Shown here in pieces: positions 43,424 to 52,057 of a stretch of DNA of 64,000 nt. The stretch is from Bacillota bacterium (GTDB lineage: Bacteria; Bacillota; UBA4882; UBA8346), in NCBI GenBank assembly GCA_023400055.1, contig JAEXFN010000017.1, positions 1-64,000 of the forward strand. The letters run 5' to 3'. Both the position numbers and the translations under genes were made by a program. How positions within the stretch are numbered: the stretch's first letter is position 1; each line of letters begins with the position of its first letter. The notes beneath the pieces are model-generated. The model did not search any database and was not told the origin of the DNA. It saw only the letters and a program-made list of their open reading frames with translations.

Positions 43424-44841
43424 GGAATCCGAAGCAGAAATTAATCATCCTGGCCATCGTCGTACTGGTGGGTTTGGCCGTCGGCTGGCTGGTGGTCCGG
43501 CAAAGGCAGAAAGCGGTGCTGGATGAACAAGCCAATATGTTCAATAGTATCGAAGTGCGGCGGATGGACCTCAGCGACAAGATCGATGCCACCGGTAACG
43601 TAGTCACCGAGAAAAACGCCGCTATTTATTCGCCGTATAGTGCGACCGTCAAACAGATTCTGGTGAAACCGGGCGATTCGGTTCATAAAGGGGATCTATT
43701 GCTAGTTTTGCAGTTAAAAGATGCGGATCTGATCAATTACTCCTCCAGCTGGAAGTCTTCGCTAGAGCAATCGCAAGAGAACTTAAAGATTGCCCAAAAA
43801 GCATTGGAACGGCAGCAGATCCTCTATAAGATCCAGGGTACCACCATCGATGATTTGGAAAATGCCCAGAGCAAAGTGGGGCAATACCAGACGGAAGTGG
43901 CGGAATACCGGCAGAAGTTGGAATCGCTGGACAAGAACGGGGTAGACAACAATAATAATATTTTGATTCGGGCGCCGTTCGACGCCGAGGTTTCCTGGAT
44001 CAACGTCAAATTGGAAGGAACCGTGGCGATAACCGACGAACTGTTGACCTTGGGCGGGGATAGCGCCATCCGGGTCGAGGCCGCTGTCGATCAGGGCGAT
44101 ATTAATCAGATTAAAATAGGTCTGTCGGCCCAGATTAACGCCAATGACCAGAACCGGACCATCGTTCCGGGCGAGGTTACCTCTTACGGAAGCACGGGAA
44201 CCGTTACTTCCAATGTGGTTACTTTCCCGGTGGTCATCAAACCGTTGCTACAGAACCGGGATGCTTCCTCCCCAATGGCCCAGGAAGGCGGAGTTCGGAG
44301 CCAGTCCGCTCCGGACGGGTTGAGAACGCTCCGCGATCGGGGTATTGGGCAGTCGAACGGGTTTACCAAGCGCAAGCGCTCCGGAGAAGACTTAACTGGC
44401 TTTGGGAATCAACCGGCTCCTGACAGACTGAGAGCGTCCCAGGGGGCGCTCGGGGGTAATGATGCGCGTCAACCGGGCGGGCTTACCATGAAGCAGTCCG
44501 GGGCTAACCTGAACGGCCTCCTGAAAGCGGGAATGACTGTCGATGTGACGATCATGGTGAATTCCCATCCTAATGTGTTGGCCATCCCGGCGCGAGCGAT
44601 CACCGAACAGAATGGCGTATCCGTCGTCAAAGTTTTTAAGGATGGCAAATTTGTCTCCCGCAAAGTGCGGTTGGGATTTAAAAATGCTGACCATGTTGAA
44701 GTTTTATCCGGTTTGAGCGAAGGGGAGCTGGTCGCCGTACCCAAATTGCAGCTGCCGGATCAGAATAGAGCGAACGGCCCGAATATGTTCCGCCCGGGCG
44801 GTGGCGGCAGCAGTGGCATACGGGTCCGGATGGGCAGGTGA
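43420..44841 (+). CDS. Periplasmic adaptor subunit, HlyD/MacA-like, with unusual insertion
   Basis: 473 residues. An N-terminal membrane anchor (LIILAIVVLVGLAVGWLVV) is followed by a biotinyl-lipoyl half (VTEKNAAIYSPYSATVKQIL in part), a coiled-coil hairpin (about 100-170), the second lipoyl half (NILIRAPFDAEVSWINV) and a beta-barrel domain. Between the barrel and the membrane-proximal domain (starting MTVDVTIMVNSHPNVLAIPA) there is an insertion of about 80 residues (44270-44515), hydrophilic and made of two degenerate copies of roughly 40 residues. TTG 43420 overlaps the TolC stop; GGAGGGG lies upstream. Confidence 0.9.
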   Translation: MRNPKQKLIILAIVVLVGLAVGWLVVRQRQKAVLDEQANMFNSIEVRRMDLSDKIDATGNVVTEKNAAIYSPYSATVKQILVKPGDSVHKGDLLLVLQLKDADLINYSSSWKSSLEQSQENLKIAQKALERQQILYKIQGTTIDDLENAQSKVGQYQTEVAEYRQKLESLDKNGVDNNNNILIRAPFDAEVSWINVKLEGTVAITDELLTLGGDSAIRVEAAVDQGDINQIKIGLSAQINANDQNRTIVPGEVTSYGSTGTVTSNVVTFPVVIKPLLQNRDASSPMAQEGGVRSQSAPDGLRTLRDRGIGQSNGFTKRKRSGEDLTGFGNQPAPDRLRASQGALGGNDARQPGGLTMKQSGANLNGLLKAGMTVDVTIMVNSHPNVLAIPARAITEQNGVSVVKVFKDGKFVSRKVRLGFKNADHVEVLSGLSEGELVAVPKLQLPDQNRANGPNMFRPGGGGSSGIRVRMGR

Positions 44842-44848
44842 GAAGTCG

Positions 44849-45559
44849 ATGCTGGAATTGGTCGATATCTGTAAAATTTATCGCATGGGCGATAATGAGG
44901 TACGGGCACTGGACGGAGTGTCCCTATCGATCCGGGAGGGCGAGATGGTTGCGATTATGGGGCCATCGGGCTCTGGAAAATCAACCATCATGAATATCAT
45001 CGGTTGTTTGGATCAGCCGAGTTCCGGTTCGTACCGGCTGGCCGGCCGGGAAGTCGCCGAACTGAATGAATGGGATCAGGCCCGCTTGCGCAACCAGGAG
45101 CTTGGCTTCGTATTTCAGTCGTTCAACTTGCTGTCCAATTTGACTGCCTTACAAAATGTTGAACTGCCACTGATTTATGCCGGAGTCGCCGTGGCGGAGC
45201 GGCATGTCCTCGCTCGGCAAGCTTTGGAGAAAATGGGTCTGGAACACCGGCTTCACCATAAACCGAGAGAATTGTCTGGCGGGCAACAGCAAAGGGTGGC
45301 AATAGCCCGGGCTTTGGTCAACCAGCCCCGGCTATTGCTCGCCGATGAGCCCACCGGCAATTTGGACTCCCGATCCAGCGTAGAGATTCTGGCCATCTTT
45401 CAGGAACTGCATCGCCAGGGAATGACCATCGTGATGGTGACGCATGAACCGGATATCGCGAGCTATACCCAGAGGATTCTGCGGTTCCGCGATGGCAAGC
45501 TGGTGGCCGATGAACCCAATCAGCAGGTCGTAATCGGTCAGGAGGGCATGCCGGCATGA
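44849..45559 (+). CDS. MacB-type ABC transporter ATPase
   Basis: ATPase subunit, 236 residues, of the LolD/MacB class. Walker A GPSGSGKST, signature LSGGQQQRVAIARAL, Walker B LLLADEPTGNLDS and switch histidine in VMVTHEPD are intact. The ATPase is separate from the permease, as is usual in Firmicutes. It starts 8 bp after the adaptor gene and overlaps the permease by 4 bp. Confidence 0.95.
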   Translation: MLELVDICKIYRMGDNEVRALDGVSLSIREGEMVAIMGPSGSGKSTIMNIIGCLDQPSSGSYRLAGREVAELNEWDQARLRNQELGFVFQSFNLLSNLTALQNVELPLIYAGVAVAERHVLARQALEKMGLEHRLHHKPRELSGGQQQRVAIARALVNQPRLLLADEPTGNLDSRSSVEILAIFQELHRQGMTIVMVTHEPDIASYTQRILRFRDGKLVADEPNQQVVIGQEGMPA

Positions 45560-46752
45560 AAGTCACCGAAAATCTTACCATGGCTGTAAAGAATTTGGCC
45601 GCCAACAAAATCCGTTCCTTTTTGACCATGTTGGGCGTGATCATCGGCGTGGCCGCGGTCATCGTCATGGTGGCGTTGGGAGAAGGCGCCAAAAAACAGA
45701 TCACCCAAAATATCACGGCCATGGGTTCCAATCTGGTGATGGTCTTCGCCGGGATGGGCAACAACCGGGGCGGTTCGTTCGGCGGAGGCCAGCCACTGAC
45801 CAATGATATCCTGCCGGTTCTTGCCGACGCTTCCTCGGAGATCGCCGCCATCGCCCCGGAGGCCCGTCGCAATGACATCGTCGGCAACGGTTTCGTCAGC
45901 ATGCAGACTACGGTGACAGGATGTACCATCCCCTATTTTGCGGTCCGCAATTATCAACTGGACGAAGGCAGAATATTCGATGAAGCGGAGCTCAATGCGC
46001 GCCGGCGGGTGGCAGTCATCGGTTCCTATGTGGCCCAGCAGCTTTATCCGGATTCCGACCCGTTGGGGCAGGACATCAAGGTGGGCACGGTCCGTTTTCA
46101 AATTATCGGAGTTCTGGTCGAGAAAGGGCAGAGCGGATTCGGCAATAGCGATGATCTGATCCTGATTCCCCTGACCACCGCCCAGCAACGACTCTTTGGC
46201 AACCAGAATCTCAGCACTGTTTATATCCAGGCGGAGAGCGAAAAACAAGTGGACAGCGTTTATAACCAAGTTTACGCCGCCTTACTCAATAAATTTCGGG
46301 ATGAGAGCAAATTTACGGTTCGCAATCAAGCGGAGATCCTGGCCACGGTGGAACAAACCACTCAGACTTTCACCATGCTGCTGGCGGGGATCGCCGCGGT
46401 TTCCTTGTTAGTTGGCGGAATCGGGATTATGAATATTATGCTGGTTTCGGTTACGGAACGGATCAAGGAGATTGGAATCCGTAAGGCAATCGGCGCTCAA
46501 AAATCGGAGATTTTGGGGTTATTTTTAATTGAAGCGGTGGTCCTCAGTCTGATCGGAGGGCTGATTGGCATCAGCCTGGGCTGGGGTTTGGCGATGCTGG
46601 TATCGAAATTCTCCGGCTGGAGCGCGGTGGTCTCGCTCAGTTCAATTCTCATCTCGTTCGGATTTTCGATTATGGTCGGTCTTTTTTTCGGCGGATATCC
46701 GGCATACAAAGCTGCGGGCTTGCATCCTATCGAAGCGCTGCGGCATGAGTGA
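45556..46752 (+). CDS. MacB-type ABC transporter permease (FtsX family)
   Basis: 398 residues, four membrane helices: one N-terminal (MLGVIIGVAAVIVMVALGEG) and three C-terminal, with a periplasmic MacB-PCD domain of about 200 residues between. The motifs NKIRSFLTMLGVIIG and ERIKEIGIRKAIGAQKSEIL are characteristic. It works with the ATPase, the MacA-like adaptor and the TolC-like channel in mechanotransmission export of peptides, lipoproteins or drugs from the periplasm. Confidence 0.95.
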   Translation: MKVTENLTMAVKNLAANKIRSFLTMLGVIIGVAAVIVMVALGEGAKKQITQNITAMGSNLVMVFAGMGNNRGGSFGGGQPLTNDILPVLADASSEIAAIAPEARRNDIVGNGFVSMQTTVTGCTIPYFAVRNYQLDEGRIFDEAELNARRRVAVIGSYVAQQLYPDSDPLGQDIKVGTVRFQIIGVLVEKGQSGFGNSDDLILIPLTTAQQRLFGNQNLSTVYIQAESEKQVDSVYNQVYAALLNKFRDESKFTVRNQAEILATVEQTTQTFTMLLAGIAAVSLLVGGIGIMNIMLVSVTERIKEIGIRKAIGAQKSEILGLFLIEAVVLSLIGGLIGISLGWGLAMLVSKFSGWSAVVSLSSILISFGFSIMVGLFFGGYPAYKAAGLHPIEALRHE

Positions 46753-46919
46753 GGGAATTTAGGCTCTACGCGAAATGGTTCAGGCCACCGATTTGACCGT
46801 ATCATTTGGCCTTCCGGGAGTTTTGGCTGAATTGGTTTTCTCCGAATGTTTTAAGCAGTGAAAGTAGCGCTTATTCTTTTGGGAAAACGGTTCATAATAG
46901 ATGCCGAGGAGGTGGCTCG

Positions 46920-47108
46920 GTGAACGATCAATCAAAACAGAATCAATCCAATAGGGCCCTGAAACAGGCTAAAAACGCGAAAACGCAATCACCCATGGAA
47001 AGCTCCGCTGAATTAACCAAAGCAACGTCCCAAAAACAGCCAAAAAATGCATCCAGCGAAAAACCGGACGTCGATCCGGGAATCGACTTCATGAAATGGT
47101 CCGACTAA
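46920..47108 (+). CDS. Small hydrophilic protein, unknown function
   Basis: 62 residues, rich in Gln, Asn, Lys and Ser (starting MNDQSKQNQSNRALKQAKNA) with an acidic C-terminal motif PDVDPGIDFMKWSD. GTG 46920 has GAGGAGGTGG upstream and a terminator follows at once, so a transcribed gene is likely. A CATAATA element at 46893-46899 matches the sigma-G minus-10 pattern, but no good minus-35 is seen. Composition recalls small spore proteins; this is inference only. Confidence 0.62.
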   Translation: MNDQSKQNQSNRALKQAKNAKTQSPMESSAELTKATSQKQPKNASSEKPDVDPGIDFMKWSD

Positions 47109-47131
47109 AGCCCCGAAAGGGGGCTTTTTTT
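47107..47131 (+). terminator. Intrinsic terminator after the small hydrophilic protein gene
   Basis: Stem AAAGCCCC, loop GAAA, stem GGGGGCTTT then T residues. A second inverted repeat, AATGAAATGC/GCATTTCATT around CCCCTCAGGGG (47138-47177), lies just beyond. Confidence 0.9.
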
Positions 47132-47179
47132 GCGCCAAATGAAATGCCCCTCAGGGGAAGGAGGAGCATTTCATTATGC

Positions 47180-47350
47180 CTAATTATGCTGTTTCAATGT
47201 TGCGCCTTTATCGACCCGGATTTTAATGATGTCACCCACTTTGGCATCATAAGGCAGAAGAGAGCGGGGCGTTTGGATCGTGTTACCGTCATTCAACTGT
47301 ATGATGCCTGAGTCATCCTCGAATCCGACTAATTTTACCCTTAATACCAT
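47180..47350 (-). CDS. 56-residue protein, DUF3006-like
   Basis: Small beta-rich protein starting MVLRVKLVGFEDDSGIIQLN and containing LLPYDAKVGDIIKIRVDKG, a pattern like the DUF3006 small proteins (strand, acidic loop, then a V/K-GDII motif). GGTGA lies 5 nt before ATG 47350. Function unknown. A cruciform-like inverted repeat lies directly after its stop codon and may stop its transcript. Confidence 0.65.
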   Translation of the reverse strand: MVLRVKLVGFEDDSGIIQLNDGNTIQTPRSLLPYDAKVGDIIKIRVDKGATLKQHN

Positions 47351-47456
47351 CAAATCACCATTTTCAACCTAATTTTTGGCTGTTGCAATCCAATCTTTTT
47401 TAGAAGTTCATTGAATTGCACAGCTGCGATTGACTGATTAGGATGAATTGATTGTT

Positions 47457-47624
47457 ATGCCGTTACCCTTCCAAACATTCGAATTCAGAGTATTGCATGT
47501 TTCATCAGATATTCAGTTTGATCCATTAAATGAAATTTACGGGAAGGGCAATATTATATTATGTATTAAACCGGATGATGTGCAATGCCGTTGTAAGTTT
47601 AAGGAAATACCACCGCCCGGATGA
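47457..47624 (+). CDS. Possible 55-residue protein, doubtful
   Basis: Open frame starting MPLPFQTFEFRVLHVSSDIQ, with a cysteine cluster (CIKPDDVQCRCKF) near the end. Composition looks protein-like, but the only upstream site, AGGAT, is 13 or more nt away and no family is recognised. It is the only plausible content of the 47351-47733 gap. Confidence 0.28.
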   Translation: MPLPFQTFEFRVLHVSSDIQFDPLNEIYGKGNIILCIKPDDVQCRCKFKEIPPPG

Positions 47625-47733
47625 CCCCTTTTACGCCGTCCCACTAATTTTAAAAATTCGGAGGAATGCGTAGAGATACAGATGGGCGTGGAATCAAATC
47701 ACGCTTGAAGCGAAAACATATTTGCCAATCAAC

Positions 47734-48399
47734 TTAAGGTTTGGCTAAAAACTGCGTGGAAATGCCGGGGGAGTATTTATCGATATTGAATAATTTGTAA
47801 CAAAGCCGGTCCATCACCGGATTCATGCTTTCATACCAGGCGTCGTTGGCCGGAATGTCCGGTATTTCCGGAAAGGAGTAATAGATGGCGTCGCGCAGGA
47901 ACTCTTGTTTTTCTTGCTCGTTGCCGGGCTGATAGAAATAGGACAAAGCGATTTTGTGATCTTCATTGATTCCCATGACCAAGAAGCAGAGACCTTTTAA
48001 CCACAAATAGCGATTGACGGTGCTTTCGATCTGCAGCGGATTGTACATCCGTTTGAAGCTTTCGCCCACGATGGCGTGGGTTTTTTCATAAACGGCCCGC
48101 GAACGTTCCAAGGTATCGGTAATCAGTTGCGCCGGCGATTTGGGTTTGCCGTTTTTCTTCAGTTGATGATATTTTTCGATCATGTAGGCTTGCATATGCG
48201 GAAAAATCTGATTTTGATTATACTTCTCAACCATATGAGCTAACAGCTGTTTGCGGATCGCCCGTTTCTGGTCCAGCGACATCTCGTTAACCACCGGCGA
48301 ATCTACCGAATCCTGGCCGGTCGCAGCATGGATTGGGAAGTTGTGCATTACGAGTGTCAAGAATAGCAGGATGGCGATCCAAAAATGCCGTTGAGCCAT
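47734..48399 (-). CDS. Secreted helical protein, paralogue A, unknown function
   Basis: 221 residues with a signal peptide (FWIAILLFLTLVMHNFPIHA). The mature protein is helical and shares an extended pattern with the product of 49129-49791: an MSLDQKRAIRKQLL-like first helix, AYMIEKYHQL, RAVYEKTHAIVGESF, YLWLKGLCFLVMGI, LSYFYQPGN and FPEIPDIPAN ending in NIDKYSP. No family recognised. ATG 48399 has AGGAAAGGA upstream. The pair flank an unrelated small gene, which suggests local duplication. Confidence 0.75.
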   Translation of the reverse strand: MAQRHFWIAILLFLTLVMHNFPIHAATGQDSVDSPVVNEMSLDQKRAIRKQLLAHMVEKYNQNQIFPHMQAYMIEKYHQLKKNGKPKSPAQLITDTLERSRAVYEKTHAIVGESFKRMYNPLQIESTVNRYLWLKGLCFLVMGINEDHKIALSYFYQPGNEQEKQEFLRDAIYYSFPEIPDIPANDAWYESMNPVMDRLCYKLFNIDKYSPGISTQFLAKP

Positions 48400-48739
48400 T
48401 GAAAATAATCCTTTCCTTATTATCACGTTCTTTAGAGCTGTTTTGATCACTAGAAGATTATCGATGGTAAAGGCGGAACAATTTGCCGCACATAAAATTA
48501 TTTTACCTTTTTATGATCAAAAATGCAATTTGTCCGATTTAGAAATTTGGTCAATCGTGAAAGAATTTTTGCGAAGGCTCCGAGCGATCGCGCCGAAACG
48601 CCTGGTGGCCTGGCTTTAACAAATTTTGTCTGTTTAACGGGGAAAACGACCGGCGAAACTATAGCCGTCCCGGAGATGGTTTTGTTAAAATGGAAGCGGA
48701 TTATCGAATTTGTCCTTTAAATTAGCGGGGGGAACCGAT
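48400..48739. other. Intergenic region, no feature recognised
   Basis: 340 bp between a minus-strand and a plus-strand gene, so it should hold two divergent promoters, but I see no clear one. A 65-codon frame inside it has no Shine-Dalgarno and poor composition. Confidence 0.4.
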
Positions 48740-49054
48740 ATGGATAATTATCAGCCGATGGTTTTTGAAAATCGTTACTTTGTGGAGCTAGAAGAAGAAG
48801 ATATTCAGCGGCTCAACCGCGAGGAAGCGGCCAAGTTCGAACACAATCCGGAATTTCCCGTGGCCGCGGCCACGGTGGAAGGGCGGCTGGGGCCGGGAAG
48901 CTGGGATGAACATTGGTTAACCGTGGACGATAGCGGTCGCCGAGTGTATGCCCGGATCTATTCGAGCGCGGGTCACGCTGTGGCGTTAACGGCGGATGGG
49001 CGAATCGTCCGGGAGACGGACTATCCGGTCGAAGAGGTCGAGCCCCGGGAATAA
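48740..49054 (+). CDS. Small acidic protein, unknown function
   Basis: 104 residues, acidic, starting MDNYQPMVFENRYFVELEEE and ending in an acidic tail (VEEVEPRE). It has a central stretch of alternating hydrophobic residues (RRVYARIYSSAGHAVALTAD) that suggests a beta sheet. ATG 48740 is preceded by GGGGGG. No family recognised. It lies between the two paralogous secreted proteins but on the opposite strand. Confidence 0.65.
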   Translation: MDNYQPMVFENRYFVELEEEDIQRLNREEAAKFEHNPEFPVAAATVEGRLGPGSWDEHWLTVDDSGRRVYARIYSSAGHAVALTADGRIVRETDYPVEEVEPRE

Positions 49055-49128
49055 GGGCTCCGACTGTGTCCCATCGGGGAAATCAACTGGCGTGGCGTAC
49101 TTAATTAAACGATGGCGTTGCGCAGGGG

Positions 49129-49791
49129 TTAGGAAATACCGCCGGGCGCAGCGGCGATATTTTTCGGGTTATTATATTTCTCGATATTGAAGATCTTATA
49201 GCCGAGACGGTCCATGACCTGAACCATATTCTGAAACCAAATGCGATTCGCCGGGATATCGGGCACCTCGGGAAAGGAATAATGTACGATATCGCGGAGC
49301 AATTCCTTTTTTACGCCTTGATTCTCCGGCAGATAAAAATAGGATAAACCGATTTCGTGCTCCTGATTGATGCCGAGGATCCAAAAGCAGAGTCCTTTGA
49401 GCCATAAATATTTTTCCACCGAACGTTCCACTGCGTCCGGGTCAAAATCCTGAAAGGTATTATGTACAAAAGGTTTGGTTTTTTCGTAAACGGCTCGGGT
49501 GCGCTGGAAGGCTTCCTTGATAATTTGCTGCGGCGGACGGGGCGTTCCCCGCTTGGCCAGTTGCTGATATTTCAGGACCATGTACTCGTGAAGTTTGACG
49601 AAGGTTTGGTTTTGGGTATATTTCAACAACAGATCATCGAGGATCTGTTGCTGCATTTCTTGTTTGTCAGGGAGCGAAAGCTCATTGGATAATGGTTTCT
49701 GAGTTGGCGCGGGATCTGGATTGACCGCCGCGGCCGCCACTTGCGATGATAAAAGAATCAATAACCCTAGCAGAAGGATAAGACGTTGCAT
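49129..49791 (-). CDS. Secreted helical protein, paralogue B, unknown function
   Basis: 220 residues with a signal peptide (MQRLILLLGLLILLSSQVAA). It aligns along its length with the product of 47734-48399: LSLPDKQEMQQQIL, YMVLKYQQLAKRG, RAVYEKTKPFVHNTF, KYLWLKGLCFWILGINQEHE and SFPEVPDIPANRIW, then NIEKYNNPK. Identity looks moderate, so the duplication is not recent. ATG 49791 has GAGG 6 nt upstream. A periplasmic or surface location is inferred. Confidence 0.75.
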   Translation of the reverse strand: MQRLILLLGLLILLSSQVAAAAVNPDPAPTQKPLSNELSLPDKQEMQQQILDDLLLKYTQNQTFVKLHEYMVLKYQQLAKRGTPRPPQQIIKEAFQRTRAVYEKTKPFVHNTFQDFDPDAVERSVEKYLWLKGLCFWILGINQEHEIGLSYFYLPENQGVKKELLRDIVHYSFPEVPDIPANRIWFQNMVQVMDRLGYKIFNIEKYNNPKNIAAAPGGIS

Positions 49792-49896
49792 ACCTGTCCT
49801 CAATTCATTGCGATCTTTATCCATTGTAACACCGGAATCAAATTTGGTTTGTTACCAATTGGTAAAAAATTGTGAAATAAGTCTGCCATCCGTTTA

Positions 49897-50415
49897 TTAA
49901 AACGGCAACTCCCGGTATTCCTCAAGGACGGAGCTTAACCAAACCAAATAGCGATGAATTTCCGCATGTTGATTCAACAGGTGGCCAATGTCCCGCACCG
50001 CCCGGATAAATTGCGGATGAAGCTCCGGGCGCTGCTCCGGGCGGGCCAGCGGACAGACGGTCCGGGCACGCGGATCGATGATGGTGGTCAATAATCCTTT
50101 GGCCGTGATAAAAGGAGTAAGCGGAAAGATGCGGCAGGCCAATGGTCGCAACTCACGGCGACAATGTCCGTGGCAGGAGGCGAACCAGACGGGCTTGGCC
50201 GGCAAAAACTGCATCGCAGTCGGTTCGATCTCTAAAAACTCGGCCTGTTCCGAGAGCAGTTCAGCTTCGCCGGGGAAAAGATACATCCCCAGTTCCTCAT
50301 CGCTCTCCTGACAACATGTCTGATTACAGAGGCGCCCGCAATCGATCCGCAGCGGCGTCAGGCTTTTTAAACGCCGGTAAGCGGTCTGACAAACTTCAGC
50401 AGGAGTCCAATCCAT
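49897..50415 (-). CDS. YkgJ-type cysteine cluster protein
   Basis: 172 residues. Cysteines occur in the order CGRLCNQTCC, CHGHCRRELRPLACRIFPL and VCPLA, matching the zinc- or iron-chelating YkgJ/CxxCxxCC domain family, whose function is not established. The full set of family cysteines seems present. ATG 50415 has AAAGGA 12 nt upstream. It lies downstream of the superoxide dismutase gene on the same strand but beyond a terminator. Confidence 0.8.
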   Translation of the reverse strand: MDWTPAEVCQTAYRRLKSLTPLRIDCGRLCNQTCCQESDEELGMYLFPGEAELLSEQAEFLEIEPTAMQFLPAKPVWFASCHGHCRRELRPLACRIFPLTPFITAKGLLTTIIDPRARTVCPLARPEQRPELHPQFIRAVRDIGHLLNQHAEIHRYLVWLSSVLEEYRELPF

Positions 50416-50491
50416 TCGGCGTGATAATCCTTTGCGAGAATACTTACAATGTTTTACTATAGCAAAAAAATCACGCAACGGCAAGGATGGA

Positions 50492-50527
50492 CAAAAACCA
50501 TCCTGGGTCCGGATACCCGGGATGGTC
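50492..50527 (-). terminator. Terminator after the superoxide dismutase gene
   Basis: On the minus strand: stem ACCATCC, a GC-rich loop that can form an inner stem, stem GGATGGT, then TTTTTG. Confidence 0.82.
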
Positions 50528-50541
50528 TTCGCATCTTTTTA

Positions 50542-51084
50542 TCAGGACGGATAAGGGACGATCACTCCGCAGGCCAACCGTTTACCGGAGGCGCCGGCGG
50601 GCTGTGTGCGGTAGTCATCGGGGCTTTGGTGAACGATGACGGAATGACCGATGACGTCGGCGACTCGAAAACGGTTCGTGTAAAAACTCATCAAAGCCCG
50701 GCCGTTGTTGGAAAACAGCACCGGAAAATCGCCGGCGTGATTGCCATGGGGCTGGTGGGTGGGATTCCAATGTTCTCCGGCCGCTTGAAACGGATCCGCC
50801 GGATCGCCGACCGTGCATACCCCATTTTCATGAATGTGAAAGCCGTGGGGACCGATGGGTGGCTGATTGGCTTCGGCCGGCCGGAACTGTGGCAATCCCG
50901 TCAGATTCACCGACACGAACACGCCATCGGAGACGTCTTGGAAAAGAACCAGGCCATGAATATCGGGCCCCAGCGGACCCCCCTTGATTTCGGCGATGGC
51001 CATGCTTCCCTGGGAAGCGGGCCATTCCGCCTGTTCCAAGAACGGCCCCGGAGATTGAAAAGGAAGGAAATTGTCGAAATACAT
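50542..51084 (-). CDS. sodC: Cu/Zn superoxide dismutase family protein, no signal peptide
   Basis: 180 residues. Copper and zinc ligands are in place: GFHIHENGVC (two His, first Cys), HQPHGNHAGDFP (bridging and zinc His, Asp), GHSVIVHQSPDDY (last His) and the second disulfide Cys in RLACGVIV. The N-terminus (MYFDNFLPFQSPGPF) has no signal sequence or lipobox, unlike most bacterial SodC proteins, which are periplasmic or lipoproteins. GGAG lies 8 nt upstream of the ATG. Whether it is cytoplasmic or exported by another route is open. Confidence 0.88.
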   Translation of the reverse strand: MYFDNFLPFQSPGPFLEQAEWPASQGSMAIAEIKGGPLGPDIHGLVLFQDVSDGVFVSVNLTGLPQFRPAEANQPPIGPHGFHIHENGVCTVGDPADPFQAAGEHWNPTHQPHGNHAGDFPVLFSNNGRALMSFYTNRFRVADVIGHSVIVHQSPDDYRTQPAGASGKRLACGVIVPYPS

Positions 51085-51159
51085 TCAATCATCTCCATGG
51101 AACTAGCATTGTTACTATAAGTTATGGGATTTTGGAACCTTTTGGGAATGGGACTTTGG

Positions 51160-51333
51160 TATAATCGCGCCTGGAACACATCCCCTGGTTTTACAGATAC
51201 TCACGGCAGGACTGCTCTTGCCCGCGCCGAAGCTTTAGAAAGAGGCGACGGTATAAGGCTGTTTTTCAAAATCGCCGTGGCGCGATTTGAAACCGCCACC
51301 GCGCGCCCAATATTAACGAAGGGGTGTTCACGG
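51160..51333 (+). promoter_or_regulatory. Extended minus-10 promoter and structured leader of the barrel protein gene
   Basis: TGGTATAAT (TATAAT at 51160-51165) is an extended minus-10. The leader of about 160 nt contains stem-loops, for example GGCA...TGCC near 51208-51225, GCGCC...GGCG near 51226-51250, and AATCGC...GCGATT near 51273-51290, then AAGGGGTG before the start codon. It does not fit a riboswitch class that I can name. Confidence 0.5.
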
Positions 51334-51990
51334 TTGTTCAAAAAAACGTTTCTGACAATGATCGCAGCGCTCATTTTACTCACATCCGCTTCCATGGCCG
51401 CACTCGCCAACCCATACACTTTAGGCGCGGAAAACGGAAAATTGCTGCCCCCCGCCGGCCTGGGGTTGGACGTAAACACCGACATCAACCGGCCCGATCA
51501 ATCGGACCTGGCCGTCAACGCTGAAGTCGGCTACGGTATTTCCTCGAAAATAACCATAGCCGGCGCCGTGCGGGATCTGAATCATAGCGATCGGCAGTCC
51601 TTGGTCAAGGCTTATTACAGCCCGGCCCGCCGGGGCCTCGGCTATACGGTCTACCTCGGCTATGATCTCGATGCGCGGAATATCCCGATGTACGGTCTGT
51701 CATTATGGACCAATCTGCATTTCTTGTACGGTTATCTGAACCTTGAGAAAGAGAATACGACCCTGGATGATTCGATCATGGTAACCCCCGGCGTCAGTCT
51801 CGCTTTAGGCCCCAAACTTCGCGTCGGCGGCGAATTGACCATGAATACCGATGACTGGTCCGGCGATAATCTGCGCATTGGCGCCAGTTATGCTTTGACG
51901 CGGAAGGTTTATGCCAAGGCCATGGTCGATCACAGCTTCGGCCACGGTTCGTCAAACCTCGTCAGCGCCGGCCTGGCAATGCAGTTCTGA
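51334..51990 (+). CDS. Small outer-membrane beta-barrel-like protein
   Basis: 218 residues. The signal peptide is MFKKTFLTMIAALILLTSAS with likely cleavage after AALA. The mature protein is a series of amphipathic strands (KITIAGAVRDL, GLGYTVYLGYDLD, SLWTNLHFLYGYLNL, KLRVGGELTMNTD, NLRIGASYALT, KVYAKAMVDHSF) and ends LVSAGLAMQF, a terminal aromatic as in outer-membrane barrels. TTG 51334 is supported by AAGGGGTG; the longer frame enters the leader. Supports a diderm envelope. Confidence 0.78.
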   Translation: MFKKTFLTMIAALILLTSASMAALANPYTLGAENGKLLPPAGLGLDVNTDINRPDQSDLAVNAEVGYGISSKITIAGAVRDLNHSDRQSLVKAYYSPARRGLGYTVYLGYDLDARNIPMYGLSLWTNLHFLYGYLNLEKENTTLDDSIMVTPGVSLALGPKLRVGGELTMNTDDWSGDNLRIGASYALTRKVYAKAMVDHSFGHGSSNLVSAGLAMQF

Positions 51991-52057
51991 ACAAAACCGC
52001 GATAGCGTTAAGAAGCGATGACCAATCATCGCATCACAATATTTATGGCAATGTTGA

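Noticed and set aside
48523..48720. 65-codon plus-strand frame upstream of the small acidic protein
   Set aside because: No ribosome site and no protein-like pattern.
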